Source: an uncultured Pelagibacteraceae bacterium
GTDB lineage: Bacteria > Pseudomonadota > Alphaproteobacteria > Pelagibacterales > Pelagibacteraceae
Length of the DNA: 64,000 nt
Assembly: GCA_902590845.1 (NCBI GenBank)
Contig: CACIYJ010000001.1
Coordinates: forward strand, 62,001-126,000
Direction of reading: 5' to 3'
Shown here: positions 52,978-62,147 of the stretch, one piece after another
Layout of the letters: each line of letters starts with the position of its first letter
Position numbering within the stretch: position 1 is the stretch's first letter
The notes under the pieces: generated by a model
The model's database searches: none
The model's input: the letters and a program-made list of their open reading frames with translations, nothing else
Told to the model about the DNA's origin: nothing
Position numbers and translations under genes: made by a program

Positions 52978-53652
52978 TTAATTTAAAGACTTAATTAATT
53001 TTTGAATATTTCTTTTAACACTACCACGAGTTACGGCTCTCCCGACGACCAACCAATCAGAGTTGATTTTTTTGCTTTCCATAGAACGTTTTTGTCCGTA
53101 GTTTTTTTTACCCATTTGCACACCAGGAGTAATGATTTCTTTTTTAAAAATCTTTCTAACAATATTCACTTCAAAAGGGCTACACACTAAAGCATCTAAA
53201 CCTGCTCGTTTGGCTAGCTTAGCTTGATGTACAACTAAATTTTTAACGGATCTATTGTATCCTATTAGTTTTAAATCTTTATTATCAAGCGAAGTTAATG
53301 TGGAAACCCCAACAATGCTAAGTCTGGATCCCGCAACTTTTTTGACCGCCTTTAGAGCAGTTAAGCCCGATGAAATGTGAACTGTAAGATAATTTATTTT
53401 TAAATCTTTTAAAGCTTTAACTGCTGACAGCATTGTTTGTACCGTGTCGCATAATTTTATATCGATAAAGATAATCTTATTCCTTAATTTGGAAACAAAC
53501 TCCCTTCCTTTTTTAGAGTTCATAAATATTGATCCAAATTTATAGCCAACTTTAATTTTATTCGTTTGGGATTGGGCTATTATTTTTTTAGCTTTTTTTA
53601 GATCCGTAGTATCAACCGCTATGAACAGTTTTTTTTTTAATCTTTTTTTCAT
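52978..53652 (-). CDS. pyrF: Orotidine 5'-phosphate decarboxylase
   Basis: 224-residue TIM-barrel decarboxylase forming UMP from OMP. The catalytic Asp-Lys-Asp array is in FIDIKLCDTVQT (Asp64, Lys66, Asp69), with VGYKFGS, ITPGVQMG (phosphate loop) and VVGRAVTRG. CDTVQT replaces the more usual HDIPNT, but the charged residues are in place. It is coupled to ihfB (4-bp overlap) and lies 25 bp before trpB, where trpF is normally found in this order. Confidence 0.9.
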   Translation of the reverse strand: MKKRLKKKLFIAVDTTDLKKAKKIIAQSQTNKIKVGYKFGSIFMNSKKGREFVSKLRNKIIFIDIKLCDTVQTMLSAVKALKDLKINYLTVHISSGLTALKAVKKVAGSRLSIVGVSTLTSLDNKDLKLIGYNRSVKNLVVHQAKLAKRAGLDALVCSPFEVNIVRKIFKKEIITPGVQMGKKNYGQKRSMESKKINSDWLVVGRAVTRGSVKRNIQKLIKSLN

Positions 53653-53930
53653 TGATTTATAAACTCTTTAAATTTTTTTGATGCACGAAATCTGACTTTA
53701 TTTCGCTTGGGTCTATATATCAACTCTCCTGTTCTAGGATTGCGTAAATTATGGCTCTCTTTTATTTCTTTAATAAAAAATGTCCCGAACGAACGAATAA
53801 ACACAGCTTTTTTTTCCAAAAGGGCATCTTCTATACTTTTAAAAAAGGTATCGATTATTACTTCTAACTGAGAATTATTAAGTTTTGGATGTTTTGATTT
53901 TAGTTGTTGAATGAGTTCAGGTCGTGACAA
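53649..53930 (-). CDS. ihfB: Integration host factor beta / HU-family DNA-bending protein
   Basis: 93-residue HU/IHF protein with SRPELIQQLKSKHPKL, IRSFGTFFIKEIK and the DNA-contacting arm RNPRTGELIYRPKRNKVRFR, in which the intercalating proline (NPRTG) is present. The position immediately after rpsA is where ihfB sits in many Proteobacteria, which favours IHF beta over HU. It overlaps pyrF by 4 bp. Confidence 0.9.
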   Translation of the reverse strand: MSRPELIQQLKSKHPKLNNSQLEVIIDTFFKSIEDALLEKKAVFIRSFGTFFIKEIKESHNLRNPRTGELIYRPKRNKVRFRASKKFKEFINQ

Positions 53931-55679
53931 TTATTTTTCTTCTTTTTTCTTTTTCTTTTTTTTATTACCTAAAGCAGTTTGAAATATGTTTTTCAACGTC
54001 ATGCCTGATTTTGCTGCGTTAGCACCAAATTTTTTCAATAATGAGGCTTGTTCCTCTTCCTGAGCAGCTTTAGGGCTAAGAACGATTCTACGAGTGTTCT
54101 TAACATCGAGTTCAATTATTTTTGCATCAGCCATTGTGTTTCCCGGACTGTAGATTTCTGGCCGACAATCACTTGGCTCCACAGCAAGCTGGTTTTTTTT
54201 AATTGTTACTATAATTTTCTTTTCAGGATCAACAGCTACTTTCACTCCAGTTTTTAATACTTCTACTACTTTAGTAGAAATTACCGACCCCACCGATTTT
54301 TTATTCTCTAAAAACCAGTCATACGGATCCTTTTCAAGCGCACGTCGACTGAAACGAATTTTGTCGTCCTTTAGGGATATGATTTTTACCTTCAGTACAT
54401 CGCCCTTTTTATACTTTTTTAGTTCATCTATATTTTGTGAGTAATCGAGCTCTTTAAAATGAAGCATCCCCATCAAACCAGAGTCAACAAGTTCGCCAAA
54501 CACAGCCTTTTCACTTACGTTTTGGACTTTGATCGTCTTTTCTTTACCAATATCATTTTTAATTTTATCCCAAGGATTTTCCAATACAGCTTTGTACGAA
54601 ACCGAAATGCGTTTATTAATTTTGTCTATGCTTAATAATTTGAATTTAATTTTCTGAGAAACTGATAATATCTTGCTCGGTTTTACATTTCTATTTTTGT
54701 GATCCAATTCTGAAATATGGCAAAGCGATTCTATTCCGGGCTCGATTTGAATAAAAACCCCAAATTCTTTAATGGAGGAAACAACTCCCTCATATATGCC
54801 ACCTATTTTATACTTGTCAATATTTTCATACGGATCAACTTCTAAGGCCTTGACACTAGCCGAGACACGATTTGTAAGGGGATCAATTTTAGTTATCTTC
54901 ACGCGAATCTCATCATTTACATTGTAAAGGTCGCTAGGTTTTTTTACACGACCGTGTGAGAGGTCACTCACATGAAGCAATAATGTTATCGTTTTATAAG
55001 TGAGGAATATCCCCCAGTCAACGCATGCGTGAACACGCGCAGTCACAATATCTCCTTCTTTAATTTGCTTTAAAGCTTCAGCTGTTTCTGCATTTTTACT
55101 CGCACTTAGTACCTCCCGACGACTGCAGATTGCATTCCCACGTGACTTATCAGCCTTCAAAATTTTTACAGAGATTTCAGTGTTAAAAAGATGATCCGCT
55201 TTTTTCATTGGAGCAAGCGCAAGCTGCGAACTGGGCATAAAACACAAAAAGTTAGAGTTTTTAAACTTTACTAAAACCGTGTACCCTCCTTTGATGCGAT
55301 TCTGTAACACGCCTTTACAGACTTCTTGTGACTCATAGGCTGACAGAATCTGTTTCCAACCTTCCATTTGAATCGCTTTACTCCTGCTCAACACCATCTC
55401 ACCCGAGCGAGCGTGTTCTAGACGTTCCAAGTAGCACTCAATTATATCTCCTTTTTTGAGTTTAGATAATTCATCATTTTGTTTGAATTCATCGACACTA
55501 ATATGAGCTTCTGACTTTCCGCCAGCATCACAAATTATAAATTTATTATTTATCTCTGTTACAGTTGCCTTAATAATTTGATTTTCTTTTAAATTTTTAT
55601 TAGAGAACTCTTTATCCAGAAGAGTTTGAAACTCTTTGTACAAAGGATTTGTTTTTTTTAACTCTTGTTCAATTGCCAT
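53931..55679 (-). CDS. rpsA: 30S ribosomal protein S1
   Basis: 582-residue S1 with six OB-fold S1 repeats; recurrent motifs are GKSEAHISVDEF, GIFLTYKTITLLLHVSDLSH, GVFIQIEPGIESLCHISEL and GMLHFKELD. It binds mRNA at the ribosome. GC content of this gene is visibly higher than its neighbours and it uses more C- and G-ending codons, as expected for strong expression. The C-terminal tail is a Lys/Glu run after KAAQEEEQASLLKKF. It abuts ihfB exactly and overlaps cmk by 11 bp. Confidence 0.95.
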   Translation of the reverse strand: MAIEQELKKTNPLYKEFQTLLDKEFSNKNLKENQIIKATVTEINNKFIICDAGGKSEAHISVDEFKQNDELSKLKKGDIIECYLERLEHARSGEMVLSRSKAIQMEGWKQILSAYESQEVCKGVLQNRIKGGYTVLVKFKNSNFLCFMPSSQLALAPMKKADHLFNTEISVKILKADKSRGNAICSRREVLSASKNAETAEALKQIKEGDIVTARVHACVDWGIFLTYKTITLLLHVSDLSHGRVKKPSDLYNVNDEIRVKITKIDPLTNRVSASVKALEVDPYENIDKYKIGGIYEGVVSSIKEFGVFIQIEPGIESLCHISELDHKNRNVKPSKILSVSQKIKFKLLSIDKINKRISVSYKAVLENPWDKIKNDIGKEKTIKVQNVSEKAVFGELVDSGLMGMLHFKELDYSQNIDELKKYKKGDVLKVKIISLKDDKIRFSRRALEKDPYDWFLENKKSVGSVISTKVVEVLKTGVKVAVDPEKKIIVTIKKNQLAVEPSDCRPEIYSPGNTMADAKIIELDVKNTRRIVLSPKAAQEEEQASLLKKFGANAAKSGMTLKNIFQTALGNKKKKKKKEEK

Positions 55680-56322
55680 ATTTTTCGTTCAATTTCTTAT
55701 CTATAATTTTTGACATTTTATCTGTCACTGCTTTAATATTCATTTTTGCTGTATTGATGTACACTGACTCGGGATGTCTTTCAAGTTTTGAGTATTTACG
55801 ATTTTTATCTAAATAATCACGTCTTTTAAGGTCTTTTAATACTTCTTTTAAAGAAGTGTTCTTTTTTTTCTTTTTTAGCTGTAACCAACGTCTTTTTGCA
55901 GCAATTGATAATGGATTACAAACTATAAAAAATTTTACTTCAGAGTTTGGAAAAATTTTTGCTTGATCCCGACCTTCCAAGACTACTTTCTTTTTTATTT
56001 TAACATATTTCTTTTGAAATTTTTTTACAATTAATCTAACTTTTAATTCTTTAGCTATAATTGCAGAAAATTTTGAAATCTCTGAAGTATGAAGATTTAT
56101 TTTTTCAATTTTTTTTAAATTAATTTTTTTAAAAACTTTATTTAACAATACAATTTTATTTTTTGGTTTTTTTTCTAAAATTATTTTAGCTGCGTACCTG
56201 AATAATAGACCGCTTTGTAAAATGAATATAGAATATTTTTTAGCAATTTTTTTTGCTGCAGTGCTTTTACCTGAAGCACTTGGCCCATCGATAGCAATAA
56301 GAAATTTTTTAATTTTTTTCAA
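55669..56322 (-). CDS. cmk: Cytidylate kinase
   Basis: 217-residue (d)CMP kinase with P-loop AIDGPSASGKSTAAKKIA, LQSGLLFRYAA, VLEGRDQAKIFP (usual DGRDIGTVV.P, here with an altered GRDQAK segment) and the lid RRWLQLKKKKKNTSLKEVL. The sequence is unusually lysine-rich and divergent, but the order aroA-cmk-rpsA is strong support. It overlaps rpsA by 11 bp and aroA by 14 bp. Confidence 0.9.
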   Translation of the reverse strand: MKKIKKFLIAIDGPSASGKSTAAKKIAKKYSIFILQSGLLFRYAAKIILEKKPKNKIVLLNKVFKKINLKKIEKINLHTSEISKFSAIIAKELKVRLIVKKFQKKYVKIKKKVVLEGRDQAKIFPNSEVKFFIVCNPLSIAAKRRWLQLKKKKKNTSLKEVLKDLKRRDYLDKNRKYSKLERHPESVYINTAKMNIKAVTDKMSKIIDKKLNEKYGN

Positions 56323-57652
56323 ATTTAGCTCCTAAAAAATTCATAATTTTTAAAAATGAAGGTGAAGAAGTATATACTGTTTCAAAATTTTTAAGTGTTG
56401 CTCTTGCTCCCGTCAGCAAAGCTAAAATAAAAGCACTCATGACTATACGATGGTCGCCAAGGTTAGGGACAAAAACTTTTTTATCACTCGCATTAATCAT
56501 GCCTTTCCCAAAAATTTTAAGTTCATTTTTTGTAGCAATGCTTTTAACACCAATTTGTTTTATAACTTTTTGCATTTCTGTAATTCGATTACTTTCTTTA
56601 TTGGCTAGATCTCCTATCCCTTTAAATTTAGAAGTCCCTTTAGTCAAGGCTGCAATTATGAAAAGAATTGGAAATTCATCCGCAGTAGAAGGGTATAGCT
56701 TACTAGAAGATCTTATTGGTTTAATCTTAGAACTTTTAATAAGAATATCTCCTCGTAGTTCATTATTTTCTCTTTTTAAATTTGTAAATTTGATTTTTGC
56801 TTTTTGTTTTTTTAGAAGCTGATAAAAACCAGTTCTTGTTGGATTTAATCCAACATTTTTAATTTTAAGGGATGAATTTTTACTTAAAAGAGTTAATGCT
56901 GTAAAAAAAGCAGATGAAGATACATCTCCTGGAATATTCATACGAATAGGATTTAAATTTTTTTTTCCATGAACTTTGATTAATTTTTTTTTACCATGTT
57001 TGATTTTTATTGCTTGCGTGTTACTTAACAACATATTCTCAGTATGATCTCGACTTTTTACCTGTTCTATTATTTCAGTATCACCATAGGAGTTGAGAGC
57101 TGCTAAGATTGCTGCACTTTTTAACTGAGCTGATACTCCAGCTTTATAATTTATACCAATAGGCATTTCAGTTGAAATCATTTTTAAAGGAAAATTAAAT
57201 TTATTTTTAGGAAGAAACTCAGCTCCAAATTCCGACATTATTTTGATTAGTTTTTTCATACTTCTTTTATTTAAAGAATGATCTCCTTGGATTCTAATTT
57301 CTATATCAGGCGTTGTTGATAATATTCCAATCAAAAGTCTTGCTAAAGTTCCTGAGTTTCCAAAATTTAAAATTAAATTTTTTTTTGCAAATAATGAACC
57401 GAAGCCTTTTCCATAAATTTTATAAGATCCAGGCTTATTTCTTTTGATCTTTACTCCAAGTTTTTTTAAACAATTAATTGTAGAAATGACATCATCAGAT
57501 TCCAGAACATTTTTTGCAGATGAAATATCTTGACTTATTGAGCCAATGAGAAAGCTCCTAATAGAAAGCGATTTATCAGAGTCTATCTCTATGGATTTAT
57601 TGAAAGGCCTTATTTTGTAATTTAATTTTAAAGAAAAACTTTTTACAGGCAT
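56309..57652 (-). CDS. aroA: 5-enolpyruvylshikimate-3-phosphate synthase
   Basis: 447-residue shikimate-pathway enzyme joining shikimate-3-phosphate and PEP. Visible are the start INTEND-type segment DSDKSLSIRSFLIGS, FGNSGTLARLLIGIL, IPGDVSSSAFFTALTLL, TADEFPILFIIAALTKG and GDHRIVMSAFILALLTG. Loop NSGT carries Ser where class I glyphosate-sensitive enzymes have Ala (NAGT). Overlaps cmk; its ATG overlaps the lptB stop by one base. Confidence 0.93.
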   Translation of the reverse strand: MPVKSFSLKLNYKIRPFNKSIEIDSDKSLSIRSFLIGSISQDISSAKNVLESDDVISTINCLKKLGVKIKRNKPGSYKIYGKGFGSLFAKKNLILNFGNSGTLARLLIGILSTTPDIEIRIQGDHSLNKRSMKKLIKIMSEFGAEFLPKNKFNFPLKMISTEMPIGINYKAGVSAQLKSAAILAALNSYGDTEIIEQVKSRDHTENMLLSNTQAIKIKHGKKKLIKVHGKKNLNPIRMNIPGDVSSSAFFTALTLLSKNSSLKIKNVGLNPTRTGFYQLLKKQKAKIKFTNLKRENNELRGDILIKSSKIKPIRSSSKLYPSTADEFPILFIIAALTKGTSKFKGIGDLANKESNRITEMQKVIKQIGVKSIATKNELKIFGKGMINASDKKVFVPNLGDHRIVMSAFILALLTGARATLKNFETVYTSSPSFLKIMNFLGAKFEKN

Positions 57653-58416
57653 TAATAGTTTACAAAACCTGCTCCAAAATATTTTTGCACTGCTAATGAA
57701 TTTTTTAATAACTCTCTTTTAGTTCCTTCGGCTATAATCTCTCCAGAGTCTATCAAATAATTGCGATCCGTCGTTTCGAAGAGTGTATTCACAGAGTGAT
57801 CAGTTAAAATACAACTTACACCTTGAGATTGAATCTGTAGAATATATTTTTGCATATCTTGTACTACTAGTGGATCGACCATGGACCAAATTTCATCGAT
57901 TAGAACTATTTTTGGTTTGGTTATCATTAATCTTGCTAGAGATAAGCGCTTTCCTTCCCCGCCACTAATTACTCCAGCATTAATAGCGCGTAGGTGAGTT
58001 AAATTGAATTTTTCCATCAGGCTTTCAGTTTGCTCTCTTGCTTTTTTATTATTCTTTTCATGAATTTGGCAAAGGCCATAAATATTATTAAATACGCTTA
58101 ATGTATTGAACAAAGATCTTGTTTGAGGCAAATAACCTAAACCTTGCTTAGATCTTAAATGTATTGGTATCTGACTTATGGATTTACCATTAATATAGAC
58201 ATTTCCACTATCTGCGTTTTCTGCGCCAATAGCAATGTTAAATAATGTACTTTTTCCTGAACCATTCGGTCCCAGCAAACCAACTATCTCACCAGGAAAA
58301 ACTTTGAGCGAAAGTTTTTTTAAAATTGGCCTACCGTCAAATGATTTCGAAATATTTTGGACTTCGAACACAGGTTTGTCCTTTTTAAATTTTAATATTC
58401 TAAAGCCTTTTTTCAT
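57652..58416 (-). CDS. lptB: LPS export ABC transporter ATP-binding protein LptB
   Basis: 254-residue ATPase that powers LPS extraction with LptFG. Walker A GPNGSGKST (49-57), LGYLPQTRSLFNTLSVFNN, the signature GVISGGEGKRLSLARLM (ISGGE rather than LSGGE), LIDEIW as Walker B and ILTDHSV as switch. The Walker B aspartate-glutamate pair DE is kept. Genes lptC and kdsD precede; lptA, usually between lptC and lptB, is absent. Confidence 0.92.
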   Translation of the reverse strand: MKKGFRILKFKKDKPVFEVQNISKSFDGRPILKKLSLKVFPGEIVGLLGPNGSGKSTLFNIAIGAENADSGNVYINGKSISQIPIHLRSKQGLGYLPQTRSLFNTLSVFNNIYGLCQIHEKNNKKAREQTESLMEKFNLTHLRAINAGVISGGEGKRLSLARLMITKPKIVLIDEIWSMVDPLVVQDMQKYILQIQSQGVSCILTDHSVNTLFETTDRNYLIDSGEIIAEGTKRELLKNSLAVQKYFGAGFVNY

Positions 58417-59000
58417 TTTAAATTTACATTCGCATTTATTTTTCCATTACTAAAAGAGGTAATGTCTAGTTTCTGACTTGTTATATCAAATAATAATTTG
58501 TCTGCAATCAGGTTTCCTTGTATATCGTTAATTCTTACGTTTTCATAAATGCTTAAAAAACTTTGACTGTTTGAATATTCAGCTTTTTCTGCGAAAAGTT
58601 CACTATTTAAGTAATTTGCTTTTACATTCTGTTCAAAATTCATATCAAGAGTTTTGTTATTGTAAATACCGCTGTCTGCTTTGACATAAAGGGTTGTGTT
58701 ATCTTTAAAATAGAATACTGCATTTACGATTTTCATGTAAACAATTTCTGGACTTAATTCATCAAAATAAGCTTCTTCAGATTTTAATGAATATCTATTT
58801 CCTTGAAGATCAAAACCTGAATATTCTATATTAAAAAATAAATCTCTTTCTTCAGAAATATTTTCTTTCGTTTTTTTTTGGGAAATTGATTCTTGCTCTA
58901 CTTTAATTTCTTTATTGTAATAAGTGAGATAGATTATTAGAAGGCCAAAAAAAAGTAAAAAAAATTGTATTAAACGTAGTTTTTTTTTTCTATCAATCAT
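58413..59000 (-). CDS. lptC: LPS export system protein LptC
   Basis: 195-residue bitopic protein: one N-terminal membrane helix (IQFFLLFFGLLIIYLTYY) and a periplasmic beta-jellyroll (about 55-195) with alternating strands such as FFNIEYSGFDLQGNRYSLKS and LYVKADSGIYNN, characteristic of LptC. It ties the LptBFG complex to the periplasmic LPS bridge. It overlaps lptB by 4 bp and kdsD by 4 bp. Confidence 0.88.
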   Translation of the reverse strand: MIDRKKKLRLIQFFLLFFGLLIIYLTYYNKEIKVEQESISQKKTKENISEERDLFFNIEYSGFDLQGNRYSLKSEEAYFDELSPEIVYMKIVNAVFYFKDNTTLYVKADSGIYNNKTLDMNFEQNVKANYLNSELFAEKAEYSNSQSFLSIYENVRINDIQGNLIADKLLFDITSQKLDITSFSNGKINANVNLK

Positions 59001-59977
59001 TTTAGACCATATTGTAAGAGAAAGTGTATATGAATGATTCCTTTTAGTTTAACTTTATTTTTTTTCTTATAATCTTTATCTGAAACCACAAGCAAACTAG
59101 TTATTTTTTTTTCATTCATTATTGCAAGTGCTTTAGAGGCAGGCATACTTTCATTTATCATCAAAGGTTTTTTTGTCATAAATTTAGTTAGATCTTTTGT
59201 TTTTGACATAAATTTAATTTCTCTTCTCAAGTCTCCATCAGTTATTATAGAATTTACAAATCCCGATTTAGTAATAACAACAATACCTAATTTTTTTTGA
59301 TTCATGATTTTAAGAGCGTCATTTAATTTCATTTTAAAATTTACTACTGGTAATTTATTTCTAGTTACCATAATATCTTTTGCTAAAAGCAAAGAATTGC
59401 CAAGATTTCCACCGGGATGAAAAACTTTAAATTTTTCTTTAGAAAAATTTCTTTTATGCATAACAGTTGTAGCCAAACAATCTCCTAATAACATGGTAAT
59501 TGAAGTGCTTGATGTTGGAACCATTCCTGTTACATCAGATTCTTTTACTTTCGGCAGCAAAATTTTTATGTCACTTGCTTTTAGAAGAAGGCTATTAGGC
59601 TTTGAAGCTACTCCTATAATTTTTATTCTAAAACGATTAGCATATTTAAGCATGTTCGTTAGTTCCGAAGTATTTCCTGAATAAGAAAAAATAATTAAAA
59701 TGTCTCTTTTTTCTATTTGACCCATATCTCCGTGTAAGGCTTGAGCGGGATCACAAAAGAAACTTGGAATTCCTACACTTGAAAAAGTTGCTGAAATTTT
59801 TCTAGAAATTAGTCCTGATTTACCAATGCCTGCAAAAACAACTTTACCTTTACAATTTAGAATTAAGTCGACCGCTCTGACAAAAGAACTATTAAAAACT
59901 TTATTTATTTTTTTTAATTCATTGATCTGAATATTTGCGGCTTTTTTTGCTATAGATATATAATTTTTTTTATTCAT
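58997..59977 (-). CDS. kdsD: Arabinose-5-phosphate isomerase (KdsD/KpsF)
   Basis: 326-residue enzyme making arabinose 5-phosphate for Kdo of LPS: an SIS domain (VVFAGIGKSGLISRKISATF, DPAQALHGDMGQ, IIFSYSGNTSELTNML, VTGMVPTSSTSI) and two C-terminal CBS domains (MVTRNKLPVV, MTKKPLMINESMPASKALAI). Overlap with lptC by 4 bp fits a shared LPS operon; the RNase D gene lies 3 bp upstream. Confidence 0.93.
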   Translation of the reverse strand: MNKKNYISIAKKAANIQINELKKINKVFNSSFVRAVDLILNCKGKVVFAGIGKSGLISRKISATFSSVGIPSFFCDPAQALHGDMGQIEKRDILIIFSYSGNTSELTNMLKYANRFRIKIIGVASKPNSLLLKASDIKILLPKVKESDVTGMVPTSSTSITMLLGDCLATTVMHKRNFSKEKFKVFHPGGNLGNSLLLAKDIMVTRNKLPVVNFKMKLNDALKIMNQKKLGIVVITKSGFVNSIITDGDLRREIKFMSKTKDLTKFMTKKPLMINESMPASKALAIMNEKKITSLLVVSDKDYKKKNKVKLKGIIHIHFLLQYGLK

Positions 59978-59980
59978 TTT

Positions 59981-60604
59981 TTAGTGATGAAAAATATCTT
60001 CTTTAAATCCTTTTTGATCTAATTCAACTCTTGTTTCTAAAAAGCTCATGCATTTTTTAAATAGATCCATTCTATTTTCCCTGGATAACATTTTTGTGAG
60101 TTCTTGTTTGATTTTATGAAGATAAATAACATCATTAGAAGCATATTGTAATTGGTTGTCTGAAAGATCATCTAAATCTTTATTCCAATCAGAGCTTCCA
60201 TATTTTTTATCAATTTTTTTTCCACAAAATTCTTGCACCAAGTTCTTTAAGCCATGCTCGCTTGAATATGTACGACAGAGGCGGCTGGCGATCTTGCTAC
60301 AAAATATTGGTTTCATTTTGCACTTAAGAAAAAATTCCAATGCATTTTTGTCAAATCTTAAGAAATGTCCAATTTTGAGAATCTTATCATTCTCTAAAAC
60401 CGAAACTAAATTCGGGGCTTTGTAAGTTTTTTTATTTGGTTGAATGATGTAAACATTTTCTTTTTCATCACAAATTTGGATCAGACTTAATTTATCTCTT
60501 TCAGGGATCTGCAATCCAGTAGCTTCGGTATCAATTGCAATACTATTTTTAAATGAATTAGCTATCTCTGAAGTTATGTCCTCTTTTAACTTAATTATTT
60601 TCAT
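59981..60604 (-). CDS. rnd: Short ribonuclease D-type 3'-5' exonuclease
   Basis: 207 residues containing only the DEDDy exonuclease domain: AIDTEATGLQ, IGHFLRFDKNALEF, DLDDLSDNQLQYASNDVIYLH (Tyr and Asp of the fifth motif). The HRDC domains of E. coli RNase D are absent, the common alphaproteobacterial form. It would trim tRNA 3' ends. First gene of the kdsD-lptC-lptB block, divergent from the NDUFA9-like gene across only 18 bp. Confidence 0.87.
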   Translation of the reverse strand: MKIIKLKEDITSEIANSFKNSIAIDTEATGLQIPERDKLSLIQICDEKENVYIIQPNKKTYKAPNLVSVLENDKILKIGHFLRFDKNALEFFLKCKMKPIFCSKIASRLCRTYSSEHGLKNLVQEFCGKKIDKKYGSSDWNKDLDDLSDNQLQYASNDVIYLHKIKQELTKMLSRENRMDLFKKCMSFLETRVELDQKGFKEDIFHH

Positions 60605-60622
60605 ATATAGTTTCTAAATATC

Positions 60623-61564
60623 ATGAAAAATCAAATTGTCACAATACTTGGTACTGGTTTTATAAATCGCTATCTTGTTCGAAATTTGACCAAGAAAAAC
60701 TATAGATGCATCATTTCTACAAGAAATGCTTTTCAAAAAGGTTATTTGAAGACCCAAGCAACTCCTGGATCAATAGAATTAATTAATTGGAATCCTAATA
60801 ATTTTGATGAGTTAAAAGAATCAATTAAAAATTCAGATGTTGTCATTAATTTAATTGGAATTCTCTATGAGACAAGAAAACAAAAATTTATGAATATTCA
60901 TGCAGGTATACCTGAGGCAATTTCAAAAATATGTGCTCAATCAGATGTAAAAAAATTTATAAACATTTCGGCCATTGGAGCGAATCCTGATTCTAAATCT
61001 TTATATCAAAGATCTAAATTTCAAGGAGAAGTTAATGCGCTTACAAATTTTAAAAATACTGTAATAATAAGGCCATCAGTAATTGAAGGAGCTGAAAGTA
61101 ATTTTAGTAATCTTTTTGCGAAACTAAGTTTTTTCCCCATTATACCAATTGTAAACAAGTCGTACAATTTTCAACCTATATTAGTTACTGATGTTGCTGA
61201 TGCAATTGTTAAAGCAATTGAAGCTAAAGATAATCATGGAAAAATTTATGAAATAGGAGGACCGCAAGTCATAAGTTTTGGTGATATGGTTAAATCTATT
61301 ATGAGAACATTAAATAAAAAAAGATTTATAGTTGAGATGCCAATGTCAATAGCAAAAATTCAAAGTACACTTATGAGCATCCTTCCTATTCCTCCAATTT
61401 TAACAAGAGATCAATGTAAAATATTATCTGAAGCAGATAATGTTGTTTCAAATAATTATTTAACATTACAAGATCTTAACGTAAAGCCATCTGACGTTGA
61501 AGAAGCTATGAAAAAATGGCTATGGAGATATAGAGATCGAGGACAGTTTGCAAAAGCACAATGA
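60623..61564 (+). CDS. Complex I NDUFA9 subunit-like atypical SDR protein
   Basis: 313-residue Rossmann protein of the atypical SDR group related to the mitochondrial complex I accessory subunit NDUFA9. Nucleotide-binding motif VTILGTGFINRYLVRNLTKK, then VINLIGILYE, SAIGANPDSKSLYQRSKFQGE (Tyr-x3-Lys), PSVIEGAESNF and FQPILVTDVADAIVKAIE. Alphaproteobacterial relatives are widespread. It overlaps the SMR gene by 4 bp. Confidence 0.87.
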   Translation: MKNQIVTILGTGFINRYLVRNLTKKNYRCIISTRNAFQKGYLKTQATPGSIELINWNPNNFDELKESIKNSDVVINLIGILYETRKQKFMNIHAGIPEAISKICAQSDVKKFINISAIGANPDSKSLYQRSKFQGEVNALTNFKNTVIIRPSVIEGAESNFSNLFAKLSFFPIIPIVNKSYNFQPILVTDVADAIVKAIEAKDNHGKIYEIGGPQVISFGDMVKSIMRTLNKKRFIVEMPMSIAKIQSTLMSILPIPPILTRDQCKILSEADNVVSNNYLTLQDLNVKPSDVEEAMKKWLWRYRDRGQFAKAQ

Positions 61565-61905
61565 AAAGTATTAGTTTATTATCAGGATATATTTTTTTAA
61601 TTTTAGCAATTGTAACTGGTGTTGCTTCAAATGGATTTTTAAAAACCACTGAAGGATTTACAAAACTTGGCCCAACACTTTTTTGCGTAACAAGTATCAT
61701 TGTTTGTTTGTTTTGCCTTGCAAAAGCCATGACCGTGATACCTGTCGGTTTTACCTATGCAACTTATGGAGCGCTTACAATTACTTCTGTCACACTGTTT
61801 GGAATTTTAAAATATAACCAAACACCAAACGTTTACGGCACAGCAGGTTTAATGCTAATTATTTTAGGCGTTATTCTTTTAAATACTTTAGGAAAAGTGA
61901 GATAG
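61561..61905 (+). CDS. SMR-family small multidrug-resistance-like protein lacking the conserved Glu
   Basis: 114-residue four-helix membrane protein of the SMR/EmrE fold: GYIFLILAIVTGVASNGFLKTTEGFTKL aligns without gaps to the EmrE start, and AMTVIPVGFTYATYGALTI matches its TM2-TM3 (YAIWSG region). The essential membrane Glu14 of EmrE falls on Gly20 here, so classical proton-coupled cation export is not expected. It may be a partner in a heterodimer or have another substrate. Confidence 0.8.
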   Translation: MKSISLLSGYIFLILAIVTGVASNGFLKTTEGFTKLGPTLFCVTSIIVCLFCLAKAMTVIPVGFTYATYGALTITSVTLFGILKYNQTPNVYGTAGLMLIILGVILLNTLGKVR

Positions 61906-61910
61906 TTTTA

Positions 61911-62138
61911 ATGACTATATTGTTTTTATCATTAGCTATAATTATTGTTATTATAGTAATCTTAGTATCAGCAAAACATATTAAAGCAGGTTTTGAAGCA
62001 AGAAGCGAAGTTAAGGATCAGCAAAAAACTCAAAATTTAAGTGAGACAGAAGAAGACGTTTTGAAAAAACTTCAAGATAAAAATTTATCTGAAGAAGATT
62101 TAAAGAAATTATATGAAGAAATTCAGAAGAAAAAATAG
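61911..62138 (+). CDS. Small single-helix membrane protein, unknown
   Basis: 75 residues: an N-terminal hydrophobic helix (about 3-20, Ile-rich) and a long charged, probably coiled-coil tail (KHIKAGFEARSEVKDQQKT, EDVLKKLQDKNLSEEDLKKL). No family recognised. It follows the SMR gene by 5 bp and probably shares its transcript; its end lies 9 bp from the convergent PiT-like gene. Confidence 0.65.
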   Translation: MTILFLSLAIIIVIIVILVSAKHIKAGFEARSEVKDQQKTQNLSETEEDVLKKLQDKNLSEEDLKKLYEEIQKKK

Positions 62139-62147
62139 TCTTACTAA

